Of a stretch of 64,000 bases of DNA, positions 55,701 through 62,855 are shown one piece after another. The position numbers and the translations under genes were made by a program. Each line of letters begins with the position of its first letter. The first letter of the stretch is position 1. Under the pieces are notes generated by a model, which saw nothing but the letters and a program-made list of their open reading frames with translations, did not search any database and was not told the origin of the DNA. Origin of the DNA: Hyphomicrobiales bacterium (GTDB lineage Bacteria > Pseudomonadota > Alphaproteobacteria > Rhizobiales > Xanthobacteraceae); NCBI GenBank assembly GCA_017305455.1, contig JAFKKO010000118.1, forward strand, positions 1 through 64,000. Direction: 5' to 3'.

Positions 55701-55865
55701 GCCCGGCGCCTCGGTCTGGACCTGCACCTGCGGCGGCGCAAATTCCGGGAAGACGTCCACCGGCATCGCCCGTATCGCCACCAGCGAACCACCGGCGATG
55801 AGCAGATAAACCAGCAGCACCACGATCCGGTTACGCAGCGACCAGGAGATGATCCAGTCAAACAC
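52728..55865 (-). CDS. HME-type RND efflux permease (CusA/CzcA family)
   Basis: Proton-driven RND pump of 1045 residues with the standard two times six-span layout and two large periplasmic loops. The family signature in span 4 reads AIGEVVDDSIIDVEN (400-414). This is nearer the A-x-G...D...EN form of Cu/Ag pumps (CusA) than the DFG...DGA...EN of Co/Zn/Cd pumps. I could not confirm the CusA methionine triad, so metal specificity is open and a non-metal substrate is possible. It lies 15 bases after the second adaptor gene. No outer membrane channel gene is adjacent. Confidence 0.9.
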   Translation of the reverse strand: MFDWIISWSLRNRIVVLLVYLLIAGGSLVAIRAMPVDVFPEFAPPQVQVQTEAPGFSARDIELLVTHPLEVSLQGMPDIAQIRSHSSIGLSRIVVVFRGGSDVYRARALTQERLQLAQAQLPPGTSVPELMPITSAVSWLQKFALIDWSPSADMRKLRSLVDWDFRNRLLANQGVASVVSIGGGVKQYQVEVDVGKLAGFGLPFASATKAAQQTNTVAPGAFVHPTREEEYFVRADGMAGGLRDIGKTLVAVKDGTPVTLNDIATLKIGDEIRRGAAQVFGADAVIGTISKQWGADTLAVTHRVEQTLAELKKSLPEDVELVPDVFRQASFIERSIDNLQDVLLHSSIIVMLVLFLFLARWQATLISLMAIPLSLMTGILVLWFLGAGINALTLGGLVFAIGEVVDDSIIDVENILRRLRERARSKSQEPLVSLIFHGSSEIRNSVVFATLMVIVAFLPIFALSDIEGRIFSPMAIAYIAAVASSLLVALTLVPVLCFYLLARENSAERYRPSRLSRHMLVRYHRALKWAIVRPGLLIAISLGLSLLALTMLPFLGRSFLPEFAEGNIVVATTMNPGTSLDENLRVGSQITRTLGAMPDIKSIAQRAGRSRLDEDAQPVNFSEFDITLKPDVENAAAVIRAIRDRLADVPGVIANVSQFIVHRMQEVLSGVRAQVVVKIHGTDLAVLQQKQQEVLAAVRGTPGVVDLQAEPMVLGPGVDIRVDREAAAMFGLTPGEVVQQVGQALNGIAVSRVLESDRAFDLVVRVSEHGRKTIDAISDLLLPGPQGAVVPLRQVAKIEVVREPYIINRDDGARRSVVQWNVQGRDLNSVVVEAKRKIGEAVRLDPGYTLEFGGDYVAQQRATQNLLQAGAAVVLLICVLMFVAFRHPLLAILVLLNLPFALIGGVFALFASGEMLNIPSLVGMIVLVGIATRNSLLLMSRYDQLSAPGVSDQKIVAMHGAMDRMLPIMMTALTTGLAVVPLLLGDPVGKELQRPMAIVLLGGMGSSTLLSLFVLPASYVWMMNRWPRLRKRYAELSPSAGVGLS

Positions 55866-55880
55866 TCCGCAAACCCTCCC

Positions 55881-57053
55881 TTACGCTCCGCAACTCGCGG
55901 ACGCTTCCGGCTCCTTCTCCTGCAGACGATAGGCCCCTTCCAGAACCATCTTGCCGGAGGTGACGACGCGCTCGCCCGGCTTCACGCCTGACACGCGGAT
56001 GTAATCGCCAGCGGCTTCCGCCATCTCGATATGACGGCGCTGGAAGATGCCGGGCTTGATCTCGATGAAGACGATCGGTTCGATGCCCTGCCCCGCCACC
56101 GCCTCGCGCGGGACCCACACGCCCGGCGGGCGCTGCACCTCGATCCGGGTCTGCACCATCTGGCCGGGCGCAAACGCGACGGCAGCCTCGCCGGTCAGCC
56201 TCGCGACGGCGCGGGCCATCAGGTTGGTCGGCTCGACGTCGGGCCGCACTTCCGCGATGTCGAGCACGACCGGCGATCCCGACGGCATCTCCACCAGCAT
56301 CGGCGAGCCGGCGCGGACCGCGGCGGCGCGATCGGCCGGGATATAGGCCTCGATCCATGGCGGGGCGGACGACGGAATCATGCGCAGCAGGGCTTTGCCG
56401 ACCACGACGAAGTTCTGCATGGTCTTGTCGCCGGCATTGACGAGCTGGCCGGGCTGCACCAGCACATCGGTAATGATGCCGTCGCTTGGCGCGCGCACCG
56501 AGATGCTTTCCACCACTTTTCCGTTTTTGGTCAGCGCGTCGATTTCCTCCGCGCTCATTCCCCACCACACCAGATTGTCGCGCGCATCCGACAGGTAAGC
56601 AGGCAGGCGGCCCTCCTCCTTGAGAATGGCCTGCTGCTCTTCATTATTCAGGAGCGCGAGATAGGCCTTCTGCGTCAGCAGGAAATCCGGACTCGACAGC
56701 TTCGCGACCACATCGCCCTTGCGCACCGCTGTCTGCGGCCGCACCAGGACCTGCGTGACCTGCCCGCTCAGATAGGCGTTGACGTTGAGGACCCGGGTCG
56801 GATCGGGGATCACGCGGCCGAACGTGCGGAACGAGGCATTCGTCTGCGTTTCCGATACGCTCTCCATCGCGAGCAGCCCGCCGCTGCGGCACAGCATCAC
56901 CAGCGCATCGCGCCGCTCGGTTTGATCCGGCGCGTGATGGGAATGGCCGGCATGGGTCGAGACGCCGTGGGACAGGCCCGGCCCCGCAGACCACGCCATC
57001 GCCGTCAGGACGACCAAGAGCGCCGCGGCAATTCTAGTCATGATCCGGCTCAT
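55881..57053 (-). CDS. RND periplasmic adaptor with His-rich N terminus
   Basis: A membrane-fusion protein of 390 residues (start at 57053; ATG 57041 also possible). After the signal peptide comes a His-rich stretch LSHGVSTHAGHSHHAPDQTERRDALVMLCRSGG, likely metal-binding. CusB-like adaptor domains follow: a barrel-sandwich part (NAYLSGQVTQVLVRPQTAVRKGDVVAKLSSPDF), a helical hairpin and VRAPSDGIITDVLVQPGQLVNAGD. The start overlaps the end of the first adaptor gene by about 20 bases. Two adaptors before one pump is unusual. Confidence 0.88.
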   Translation of the reverse strand: MSRIMTRIAAALLVVLTAMAWSAGPGLSHGVSTHAGHSHHAPDQTERRDALVMLCRSGGLLAMESVSETQTNASFRTFGRVIPDPTRVLNVNAYLSGQVTQVLVRPQTAVRKGDVVAKLSSPDFLLTQKAYLALLNNEEQQAILKEEGRLPAYLSDARDNLVWWGMSAEEIDALTKNGKVVESISVRAPSDGIITDVLVQPGQLVNAGDKTMQNFVVVGKALLRMIPSSAPPWIEAYIPADRAAAVRAGSPMLVEMPSGSPVVLDIAEVRPDVEPTNLMARAVARLTGEAAVAFAPGQMVQTRIEVQRPPGVWVPREAVAGQGIEPIVFIEIKPGIFQRRHIEMAEAAGDYIRVSGVKPGERVVTSGKMVLEGAYRLQEKEPEASASCGA

Positions 57054-57900
57054 GAAGTTCGCCAAAGGAGGCCCTGACGATTCCGCCGATCCGCAGCCGC
57101 GCGGCCTCGGCCTCATTCGGCTTGATCCGCACCAGTCTCGTCTGGCTCGCCGCAACCACCAGCGGCGCGATCTGGTCGATCGTTCCCTGAACCGCCGTGC
57201 CGTCACCGAGTGAGACGGTGACGGCGGCGCCATGCTGCAAGGTCGCCGCGATCCGGTTCGGCACTTCGGCTTCGACTGTCAGAGCTGAATCTTCGGCGAC
57301 GCGCGCGACCGTCACGCCGGAAGCGCTGAACAGACCGGATTGCGCGCCGGCATTGATGATCTCGCCATTCACCACCGCGACATCCAGCACGTAGCCGTCA
57401 ACCGGCGAGCGGACCGCGACCGTCTTCACGGTCGTATGGCTCTCCTCGATCGACTGGACATCGGCGGGCGACAGTCCGCGCCATTCGAGATTGATCCGCC
57501 CTTCCAGGATCTTCTCGTTGCCGGTGACGGTGAAAGCCTGCATCGCCTCGAAATTGCGGCTGGTCTCCAGAAAGGTCTTCTGCACCGTCTCGAGCTCCGG
57601 ACTGTCGAAACTCATCAGCACATCGCCCTTGGCGACGCGGCGGCCGGGATAAGTGCCGCCGATATCGACGATGCGGGCGTTGACCTTCAGAACAACGTCC
57701 TGCACCCGGCGGGGATCGACCCGCACGGTCGCACGAAACGACGGCGGCTCGTCATGGCCGCCGCGCGAAAGATTCGCCGGCCCGCCACCGAACGCGCCCG
57801 GATCGGAATGGGCCATGAGCGCGCCGGGCGCGAGACCAGCCATCAGGCTCAGGACCAGCAGCGCATGGCGCGCAAGGACGAACGGGCTACGGGCGCACAT
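57034..57900 (-). CDS. Second, shorter RND adaptor protein
   Basis: A 288-residue exported adaptor. The signal peptide (about 1-30) leads to a His-containing mature end (AHSDPGAFGGGPANLSRGGHDEPPS), then barrel-sandwich halves RIVDIGGTYPGRRVAKGDVLMSFDSPELETVQ and VRSPVDGYVLDVAVVNGEIINAGAQSGLFSASGVTVARVAEDS. It is shorter than usual CusB proteins and ends after the beta-barrel. It overlaps dsrE-like by 14 bases upstream and the larger adaptor downstream, so translation is coupled. The two adaptors could alternate in one pump, as EmrA/CusB hexamers have two adaptor conformations. Confidence 0.85.
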   Translation of the reverse strand: MCARSPFVLARHALLVLSLMAGLAPGALMAHSDPGAFGGGPANLSRGGHDEPPSFRATVRVDPRRVQDVVLKVNARIVDIGGTYPGRRVAKGDVLMSFDSPELETVQKTFLETSRNFEAMQAFTVTGNEKILEGRINLEWRGLSPADVQSIEESHTTVKTVAVRSPVDGYVLDVAVVNGEIINAGAQSGLFSASGVTVARVAEDSALTVEAEVPNRIAATLQHGAAVTVSLGDGTAVQGTIDQIAPLVVAASQTRLVRIKPNEAEAARLRIGGIVRASFGELHEPDHD

Positions 57901-58351
57901 AGCTCCAGCCTTTCTCCTGCAGGTCCATGATGTAGGCGACGCCGGTCTGCACCACCTCGGTGCGAGGCACCAGCGTCACGGGATGACCTTCCTTGCGCTC
58001 CATGGTCTGGAGGGTGTTGCCGCAGGCGACGAAGCGGACGCTTCTCAGGCTGTCGCCGACGGATTTGATCCGCGCCTTCACCGGCGAAGTGTCGTCCCGC
58101 AGCATGTGCAAACCGGCACCGTAAGCGATGATCTCGATATCGACGTCCTCGCCGATCTCGCTGTAGTGCCGGTCCACATTGACCGCATTGTCGAGAGCAA
58201 GGCGCATCGCCGTCGGGTCGTCCGCCGTCACCTGGATGATCAGATGATGTGTTCTGGGCCAATCATCCGCAGTGCGCGCGATCGCCTCGCCTGCGAAGAG
58301 AGAAACCAGACATCCTGCTGCGAACATTCCCCTGCGCGTGATGCGCGTCAC
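57887..58351 (-). CDS. Tat-exported DsrE-family protein
   Basis: A 154-residue DsrE/YchN-fold protein with a GTG start, an AGGAG site and a twin-arginine signal (TRITRRGMFAAGCLVSLFAG). The mature part has a strand-rich DsrE pattern HLIIQVTADDPTAMRLALDNAVNVDRHYSE...VDIEIIAYGAGLHML. A single conserved-looking Cys110 sits in RFVACGNTLQTM, the place of the sulfur-carrying cysteine in DsrE proteins. Periplasmic DsrE-like proteins accompany several sox clusters. Here it could accept or pass persulfide sulfur released from thiocyanate or from SoxY. Confidence 0.85.
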   Translation of the reverse strand: MTRITRRGMFAAGCLVSLFAGEAIARTADDWPRTHHLIIQVTADDPTAMRLALDNAVNVDRHYSEIGEDVDIEIIAYGAGLHMLRDDTSPVKARIKSVGDSLRSVRFVACGNTLQTMERKEGHPVTLVPRTEVVQTGVAYIMDLQEKGWSYVRP

Positions 58352-58366
58352 TTCCCACTCCTGCGG

Positions 58367-59284
58367 CTACTTCTTCTGCCGGTCGATGTCATCCGCGATC
58401 AGATCGGCCGCGGCATCGGCAAACAGATCCTGGAACATATGATCGGCATCGGCGACGGTTTCGACCTTCACATTCGGCTGCGCGGCCGCGACCTTGCCGA
58501 TCTTGTCGGCGACATCGCGCACCACTTCGTCCTTCTGCGCCGCGATCACCAGCACCGGCAACGACGTGACCTTGGTCAGCGAGGCCTGGGTCTCGTGCGC
58601 AGGCGCCTCGTCGTAATAGGACAGGATACTCCGCGCGCTCGCCTGCCCGCCCTGGCACGAGAGCAAGCCCGGCACCGCGATCAGCTTCTCGCTCTTGTCG
58701 CCCTCCGCGCGCGCCGCCTCGATCGCCTTGTCGGCCGCCGCGCCATGCTGCTTGCGATAGGCGGCCGCGGCGCTCGCCACGGCGTCGGTCGCAGGCGCCA
58801 TCAGGATGGCGCCGCGCAGATCCATCTTGCCTTCGTTCGCGAGGGTGTAGGCCACCTGCGCACCGCCGCGGCTGTGACCAAGCAGCCAGATGTTGCGCGC
58901 GCCCTCGCCGCGCAGATACGCGAGCCAGGCCGCGATCTCGCCGCTGGCATCGCCGAAGCGGTGGCGGTGCGGCACCTCACAATTGTACATGCCCTTGCGG
59001 CTGTCGACGCCGAGCGACAGCGAAATCGCGAGCGTCGAGAATCCCTTGTCATTGAGCGCGGTCGCCGTCTGCTTGATGGTGCTCATGTCCTTGTGCGCGA
59101 GGGTACCGTGCACCAGAACGATCCAGGGCTTGTCATCGCGGGCCTTCGCCGGCGTCGAAACGGTGCCGAGCAGCGTCAGTCCCTGATGCTTGAGCGTCAC
59201 CTCTCGCTCATCCGCGGCGGCAGGGCCGCCGGAGGCGAGATAGACCGACACCAACAAGCCGCAGAAGAGACGATTCACTTTCAT
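58367..59284 (-). CDS. Periplasmic alpha/beta hydrolase associated with sox genes
   Basis: A 305-residue serine hydrolase starting at the ATG at 59284 (GAGGA site), with a signal peptide ending PAAADE. The fold markers are the oxyanion HG (59-60) in IVLVHGTLAH, the nucleophile elbow GHSRG (136-140, Ser138) and a histidine in ADADHMFQDLF near the end. It lies 15 bases before the DsrE-like gene and 129 bases after soxA. Hydrolases of this kind recur in sox clusters; they occupy the position where soxB often stands, but this is not SoxB. Confidence 0.85.
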   Translation of the reverse strand: MKVNRLFCGLLVSVYLASGGPAAADEREVTLKHQGLTLLGTVSTPAKARDDKPWIVLVHGTLAHKDMSTIKQTATALNDKGFSTLAISLSLGVDSRKGMYNCEVPHRHRFGDASGEIAAWLAYLRGEGARNIWLLGHSRGGAQVAYTLANEGKMDLRGAILMAPATDAVASAAAAYRKQHGAAADKAIEAARAEGDKSEKLIAVPGLLSCQGGQASARSILSYYDEAPAHETQASLTKVTSLPVLVIAAQKDEVVRDVADKIGKVAAAQPNVKVETVADADHMFQDLFADAAADLIADDIDRQKK

Positions 59285-59300
59285 CACAGTCCTCATTGTT

Positions 59301-59348
59301 CCGGGAGAGAAAGGGTCATATTGCCCAATGGGGCCGATCCTCTCCCGG
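59301..59348 (-). other. Inverted repeat between soxA and the hydrolase gene
   Basis: CCGGGAGAG (59301-59309) and CTCTCCCGG (59340-59348) are perfectly complementary across a 30-base loop that itself has a short GGCC/GGGC pairing. It lies in the only long gap of the sox-efflux run. It may fold in the message and reduce expression of the downstream hydrolase, DsrE and efflux genes relative to soxXYZA. No T-run follows, so it is not a typical terminator. Confidence 0.4.
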
Positions 59349-59413
59349 ATCAAATCGTCACACACCCCCCGCGACCGCCATTGCGTTGGCGGGCACGGTG
59401 GGGCAGAGCGGCT

Positions 59414-60241
59414 TCAGTTGCGGACCGCTGGGGTTTCGACCGGAAGACCGGTGCCGCGATAGGCGATGTAAAGCTCCAGCGCCAGGAATTCGTCGGACAA
59501 CGGCGCATAGGGTTCGGCGCGGATGTCGAACATGCAGCCGTAGAACCGCTGGTGCACCGGCACCATGTTCTGCGCGGCCAGACGATAGGTCGGGAAACCG
59601 TTGATCTGACCCTGGCTGACATAGTCCGAGCGCAGATACTGGCCGTAGTGCTTCTCATGGCAGCTCGCGCAGGACATATCGAGCTGTCCGGTCCGCTGAT
59701 AGAACAGATCCTTGCCCTTTTCGAACCACGGCTTCATCTCGCCGTCGATCTTGACGTGGACCGGCTCCGACTTGCCCTGATTCTTGATGAAGGAGGTCAT
59801 CGAGGTGAGCGGTTCGGTGTTGAACTTCCACGGCTCCGCCTTCATCTCGTTGGTGCGGCAGATGTTGATGCGCTGCTCGACATTGACCGGTTTGCCGAGC
59901 TTCGCATCCCACTTCGGATAGGTCGGGGCGACCGACTTCATCGTCGTGGCGGCGTCCTTGTGGCAGCTTGCGCAGGACTTGCCGGCGGCGCCTTCCGCCG
60001 TGCTCCAAAGCTGCGCGCCGCGCTCGACCGCGAGCATGCCGGGATTCTCGATCTCGTCATTCTGCAGCGCCTGGGTTTCCTTGGTCCGGTATTCGAAGCC
60101 GGAAATGATCTTGGATAGCGGATGACCCGGAGGCGCCTTGATGCCTTTCTTGTCGTCATTGGCGACCGCACCCGACACCTGCCCCAGCATCAAAGCCGCG
60201 GCCATCCCCATCAACACAACGTATTTTACATTCTTGAACAT
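59414..60241 (-). CDS. soxA: Diheme cytochrome c subunit SoxA
   Basis: Catalytic subunit of the SoxAX complex that joins a sulfur substrate oxidatively to the SoxY cysteine. The 275-residue exported protein has two heme sites, CASCH at 90-94 and 191-195. The sulfur-ligating cysteine Cys236 is in QRFYGCMFDIRAEPY, the conserved SoxA active-site segment. Both hemes are kept, unlike the mono-heme forms of some species. It follows soxZ by 56 bases with a GGGGGAG ribosome site. Confidence 0.95.
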   Translation of the reverse strand: MFKNVKYVVLMGMAAALMLGQVSGAVANDDKKGIKAPPGHPLSKIISGFEYRTKETQALQNDEIENPGMLAVERGAQLWSTAEGAAGKSCASCHKDAATTMKSVAPTYPKWDAKLGKPVNVEQRINICRTNEMKAEPWKFNTEPLTSMTSFIKNQGKSEPVHVKIDGEMKPWFEKGKDLFYQRTGQLDMSCASCHEKHYGQYLRSDYVSQGQINGFPTYRLAAQNMVPVHQRFYGCMFDIRAEPYAPLSDEFLALELYIAYRGTGLPVETPAVRN

Positions 60242-60297
60242 TCAGCTCCCCCAGCCACAGGCCACATGCCAGTTTGTTTTGTTGGTATCGATCCCGG

Positions 60298-60627
60298 TCA
60301 AGTCACCGTGATCGCCTGTTCGTCGCTGTAGACGCTTCCGTCATCATCGACCCAGGTGAATTTAAAAGTGCCGGATTCCTCGACCCGCGCCGAAAACTCC
60401 AGATATGGATTGGACGACACCGCAGGAGCGATATCCGCCGAGAACAGCGGCGCGCCGTTGAACGTCACCGCGAGCTTGTTGATGATATGGCGCGGGATCA
60501 GCTTGCCCGCGGCATCCTTGCGCTGGCCCGATTCCATGATGTGCGAGATCAGCGTCTTGATCTGAATGATCTCGCCCTTCTTGGCCTCTTTCGGGATCTT
60601 GATGCGCGACTTGACGCCCTGTGCCAT
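60298..60627 (-). CDS. soxZ: Sulfur carrier subunit SoxZ
   Basis: Partner of SoxY in the SoxYZ carrier complex of the periplasm. The 109-residue protein has the family pattern RIKIPKEAKKGEIIQIKTLISHIMESGQRKDAAGKLIPRHIINKLAVTFNG, followed by DIAPAVSSNPYLEFSARVEESGTFKFTWVDDDG. It has no signal peptide, as usual for SoxZ, which is carried out with Tat-exported SoxY. It lies 28 bases after soxY. Confidence 0.96.
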   Translation of the reverse strand: MAQGVKSRIKIPKEAKKGEIIQIKTLISHIMESGQRKDAAGKLIPRHIINKLAVTFNGAPLFSADIAPAVSSNPYLEFSARVEESGTFKFTWVDDDGSVYSDEQAITVT

Positions 60628-60655
60628 GCCTTCACCCTTTCCTTGTCCGGCGCCG

Positions 60656-61111
60656 TCAGCCGCCGCAGCCGCCGATGGTCACCTTCACCGTCTTGCGATC
60701 CGTGAAGAACGAACCGTCGCTCATGGCCGCGACCGCGATGACATTCTGGGTCTGCGCCAGACGGATACGCGCGGCGGCCTGCGCCTTTCCCGACATCGGC
60801 GAGAAATTGAAGGTAATGAGACTCGGCATCGGATTGCCGTCCGCGGCAAGCAGCACGGATTTCACATAGGCATCCTTGGTCATCGGGCTGTCCACCACGA
60901 CCGACACCGGAATCATGTTGCCGTTTTCGGCGAGCTCGGGGATGCTGAGATTGACCCGGCCCGTCTTGGCCTCCTTGCCGCCGGTGAATTCGGCAATGTA
61001 TTTGGCGGTGTCGTCGGTCGCCGCGATCGCGCCTTGAACAGACACCAGCGATGCCATCGCCGCGCCCTGCACCGCCGCCCCGATCACCCTGCGCCTTGTC
61101 AGATGCCCCAT
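60656..61111 (-). CDS. soxY: Sulfur carrier subunit SoxY
   Basis: Carries sulfur intermediates covalently on a C-terminal cysteine. The 151-residue product has a Tat signal (LTRRRVIGAAVQGAAMAS) and ends in the diagnostic GGCGG (147-151, Cys149), on the swinging arm reached by SoxAX, SoxB and others. It lies 31 bases after soxX and 28 before soxZ. Confidence 0.97.
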   Translation of the reverse strand: MGHLTRRRVIGAAVQGAAMASLVSVQGAIAATDDTAKYIAEFTGGKEAKTGRVNLSIPELAENGNMIPVSVVVDSPMTKDAYVKSVLLAADGNPMPSLITFNFSPMSGKAQAAARIRLAQTQNVIAVAAMSDGSFFTDRKTVKVTIGGCGG

Positions 61112-61142
61112 CTCACACCTCCATCGCCTTTGTCAGACCGGA

Positions 61143-61592
61143 TCATTCCTTCAGGGTCTTCAGGAAGGCGACGACGTCCTCCACCTGCTGCGCGGTGAGC
61201 ATCGGCTTGCCCTGAAACTCCTTGCGAACGCGGTGCATGCCTTCGGTGCGATAGAAGCTCGGCATCGCCGTGTCCTCGAACACCTTCTTCGGGTCGACGA
61301 CGATCAGCCGCAATTGCCCTTCGTTCCAGCGGTTCGCGACGCCGTCCAGGACGGGGCCGACATCGCCGTGGAACGGCTCCGCCTTCAGCTTGGTGACCTG
61401 ATGGCACGCCAGGCAGTTGCCGAGCTTGCGGTCAGCAATCGTCGTCGCGCCGTTCGCCGGATTGCCGGCCTGCGCCGTCAACGGCTGATCGATCGATCCG
61501 TCCTTGATCTTCATCGGCGCCAATTGATCGGCCGCGGCAGTCCCCCCCACCGCGGCAATGACGACCGGAATCACCCAAAAATATTTTTTCAT
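61143..61592 (-). CDS. soxX: Mono-heme cytochrome c subunit SoxX
   Basis: Electron-accepting subunit of SoxAX. From the ATG at 61592 the protein has 149 residues with a signal peptide ending GGTAAADQ, heme site CLACH (60-64) and the axial-ligand segment EDTAMPSFYRT (Met110). An in-frame GTG at 61613 is a less likely start. It is the first gene of the soxXYZA run, about 90 bases downstream of a full-consensus sigma-54 promoter. Confidence 0.95.
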   Translation of the reverse strand: MKKYFWVIPVVIAAVGGTAAADQLAPMKIKDGSIDQPLTAQAGNPANGATTIADRKLGNCLACHQVTKLKAEPFHGDVGPVLDGVANRWNEGQLRLIVVDPKKVFEDTAMPSFYRTEGMHRVRKEFQGKPMLTAQQVEDVVAFLKTLKE

Positions 61593-61688
61593 CCTCAGTA
61601 CGTGCCCCCTCACACCACTTCGTGTTTTTCGGAACGCCGCTCAGCAAACGCGGTTGAGTCTGCGGCGACGTTCGATTGGTGTGGTAAG

Positions 61689-61705
61689 AGCAACTCCCGT
61701 GCCAA
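61689..61705 (-). promoter_or_regulatory. Full-consensus sigma-54 (-24/-12) promoter before soxX
   Basis: On the minus strand the site reads TTGGCACGGGAGTTGCT, which matches every position of the RpoN consensus YTGGCACGRNNNTTGCW. It is about 97 bases upstream of the soxX start and points toward it, predicting a leader of about 85-90 bases. Initiation here would require an NTP-hydrolysing activator such as the one encoded at 48694-50094. Confidence 0.88.
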
Positions 61706-61932
61706 GAGAGTCCGAGGCGCACGCAAGATGCGCTGCCGGGTGATGTCAGGATGCCAATGCCGCGTGATTCACGCGAATTACGCAAAGAATCGCGAAGATT
61801 CCAGCAAATGCCGACGTTCGATTGCGATGGAAGCAATCAGCGGACCGCGCCGCTACGACTGTCCTTCGGCGCAGCAACAAATTACTGCAGCGCGAAGGAT
61901 CATGGTTTTCGTTTCAACGACGAAACCGCCAC

Positions 61933-61947
61933 GTTCCAGCGTGAAAC
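61933..61947. promoter_or_regulatory. Candidate activator site, copy 2 (GTTTC-N5-GGAAC)
   Basis: On the minus strand GTTTCACGCTGGAAC, sharing 12 of 15 bases with GTTTCACAACGGAAC at 48566-48580. A related repeat, GTTTC-N6-GAAAC, lies at 61911-61926, 7-20 bases away, so this may be a double site. It lies about 240 bases upstream of the soxX sigma-54 promoter. Proposed binding site for the NtrC-family regulator. Confidence 0.5.
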
Positions 61948-62088
61948 GAATGGATGCAACATGACGTGGCACGACGCGCGCCCCGCAAAGCGCTGCGTTC
62001 TCATTTCATGATGGGTCGGAATGTCACAACGCACCGCGACACATGTCAGGCGCGCGACAGCGGGGGCGTGGTCTGCTCGTCCGCAGCG

Positions 62089-62661
62089 TCAGTCGCCCTG
62101 CGCCTTCAGATAGGTGCGGAAATCGCCACGCTCGTAACCCTTTTCGCGCACGAACCGAAACAGAGTCAGGAAATGCGTGGGCTTGAGGTAGCCCGGCAGA
62201 CGCGCGACTTCCCGTTTGTCGGGCGATTTGTCGGCGAACTCGGCGAGATTTTCCGGAAAGAACTGGAATGTCGGCGTGAAGCGGACGTTATACTTCTGGC
62301 TGAACTGCTTCTCGGTCATCTTGGTGCCGTCGAAATCCGTCACCTCGCGGTTGCCGATCACATTGAGCTGCACGATGGCGAAATTGTTCTTCACGTAATA
62401 CTGGATGGTGGGATCGGCGAAATTGACGAAATGGGTTTCCTTGCAATAGGGGCAGCCCTTCAGTTCCCACATGATGGCGAACCGCTTCTTGTTCGCGGTC
62501 GCATCCGCCAGATCGTCCCGCAGATCGAGGAAGCTGTTGATGAACCAGGGCTCGGAATAAAGACCGTCATCGGTCAGCACGGGCGCAGCCTGCGCGCGGC
62601 CGGAAGAACCCGCCAGTATCGCGGCGCTTCCGGAGACAAGAACCTGACGGCGTGAAATCAT
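62089..62661 (-). CDS. soxW: Thioredoxin-like protein SoxW
   Basis: A 190-residue periplasmic thioredoxin starting at the ATG at 62661 (GAGGAAACC site). The signal is MISRRQVLVSGSAAILAGSSGRAQA, with twin arginines. The active site CPYC (70-73) is in MWELKGCPYCKETHFVNF, and the cis-proline loop is RFTPTFQFFPEN. SoxW keeps SoxYZ or other Sox thiols reduced. It lies upstream of the soxX promoter, so it is probably transcribed separately from soxXYZA. Confidence 0.88.
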   Translation of the reverse strand: MISRRQVLVSGSAAILAGSSGRAQAAPVLTDDGLYSEPWFINSFLDLRDDLADATANKKRFAIMWELKGCPYCKETHFVNFADPTIQYYVKNNFAIVQLNVIGNREVTDFDGTKMTEKQFSQKYNVRFTPTFQFFPENLAEFADKSPDKREVARLPGYLKPTHFLTLFRFVREKGYERGDFRTYLKAQGD

Positions 62662-62855
62662 GGTTTCCTCGTTCGCATCATCGGTCCGCAAGCGGCCGCT
62701 CCGGACAGCGAAGACGCTATTTCCCCGCTGCCATAACTTACCCCGCATCCGCGGAGAATCCATACACATCCTCTTGAGACAACAAAAGTACTCTTGAAGG
62801 GCTGGCCTGGATTTTTCATCTGACATAGGATTCGCCGACAAGTGGAGTCCAATGC

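Larger units (their letters stand above)
61593..62088. promoter_or_regulatory. Control region between soxW and soxX
   Basis: A 496-base gap holding the sigma-54 promoter and, further upstream, two inverted repeats with GTTTC/GAAAC arms (61911-61926 and 61933-61947). No coding frame stands out. The distance from the repeats to the promoter, about 200-240 bases, allows DNA looping by an enhancer-binding protein. I see no sign of a sigma-70-type promoter or terminator. Confidence 0.55.

Noticed and set aside
52989..55991. A 1000-codon plus-strand frame opposite the RND pump.
   Set aside because: Shadow of the pump gene; the composition is typical of antisense frames in GC-rich DNA and no domain is recognisable.
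58367..59284. Considered SoxB for the gene downstream of soxA.
   Set aside because: The protein has an alpha/beta-hydrolase GHSRG elbow and is about 305 residues; SoxB is a larger dimanganese 5'-nucleotidase-like enzyme.
62662..62855. A GG...GC pair upstream of soxW that resembles a -24/-12 promoter.
   Set aside because: The spacing between GG and GC is one base too long, and the flanking bases do not match the consensus.
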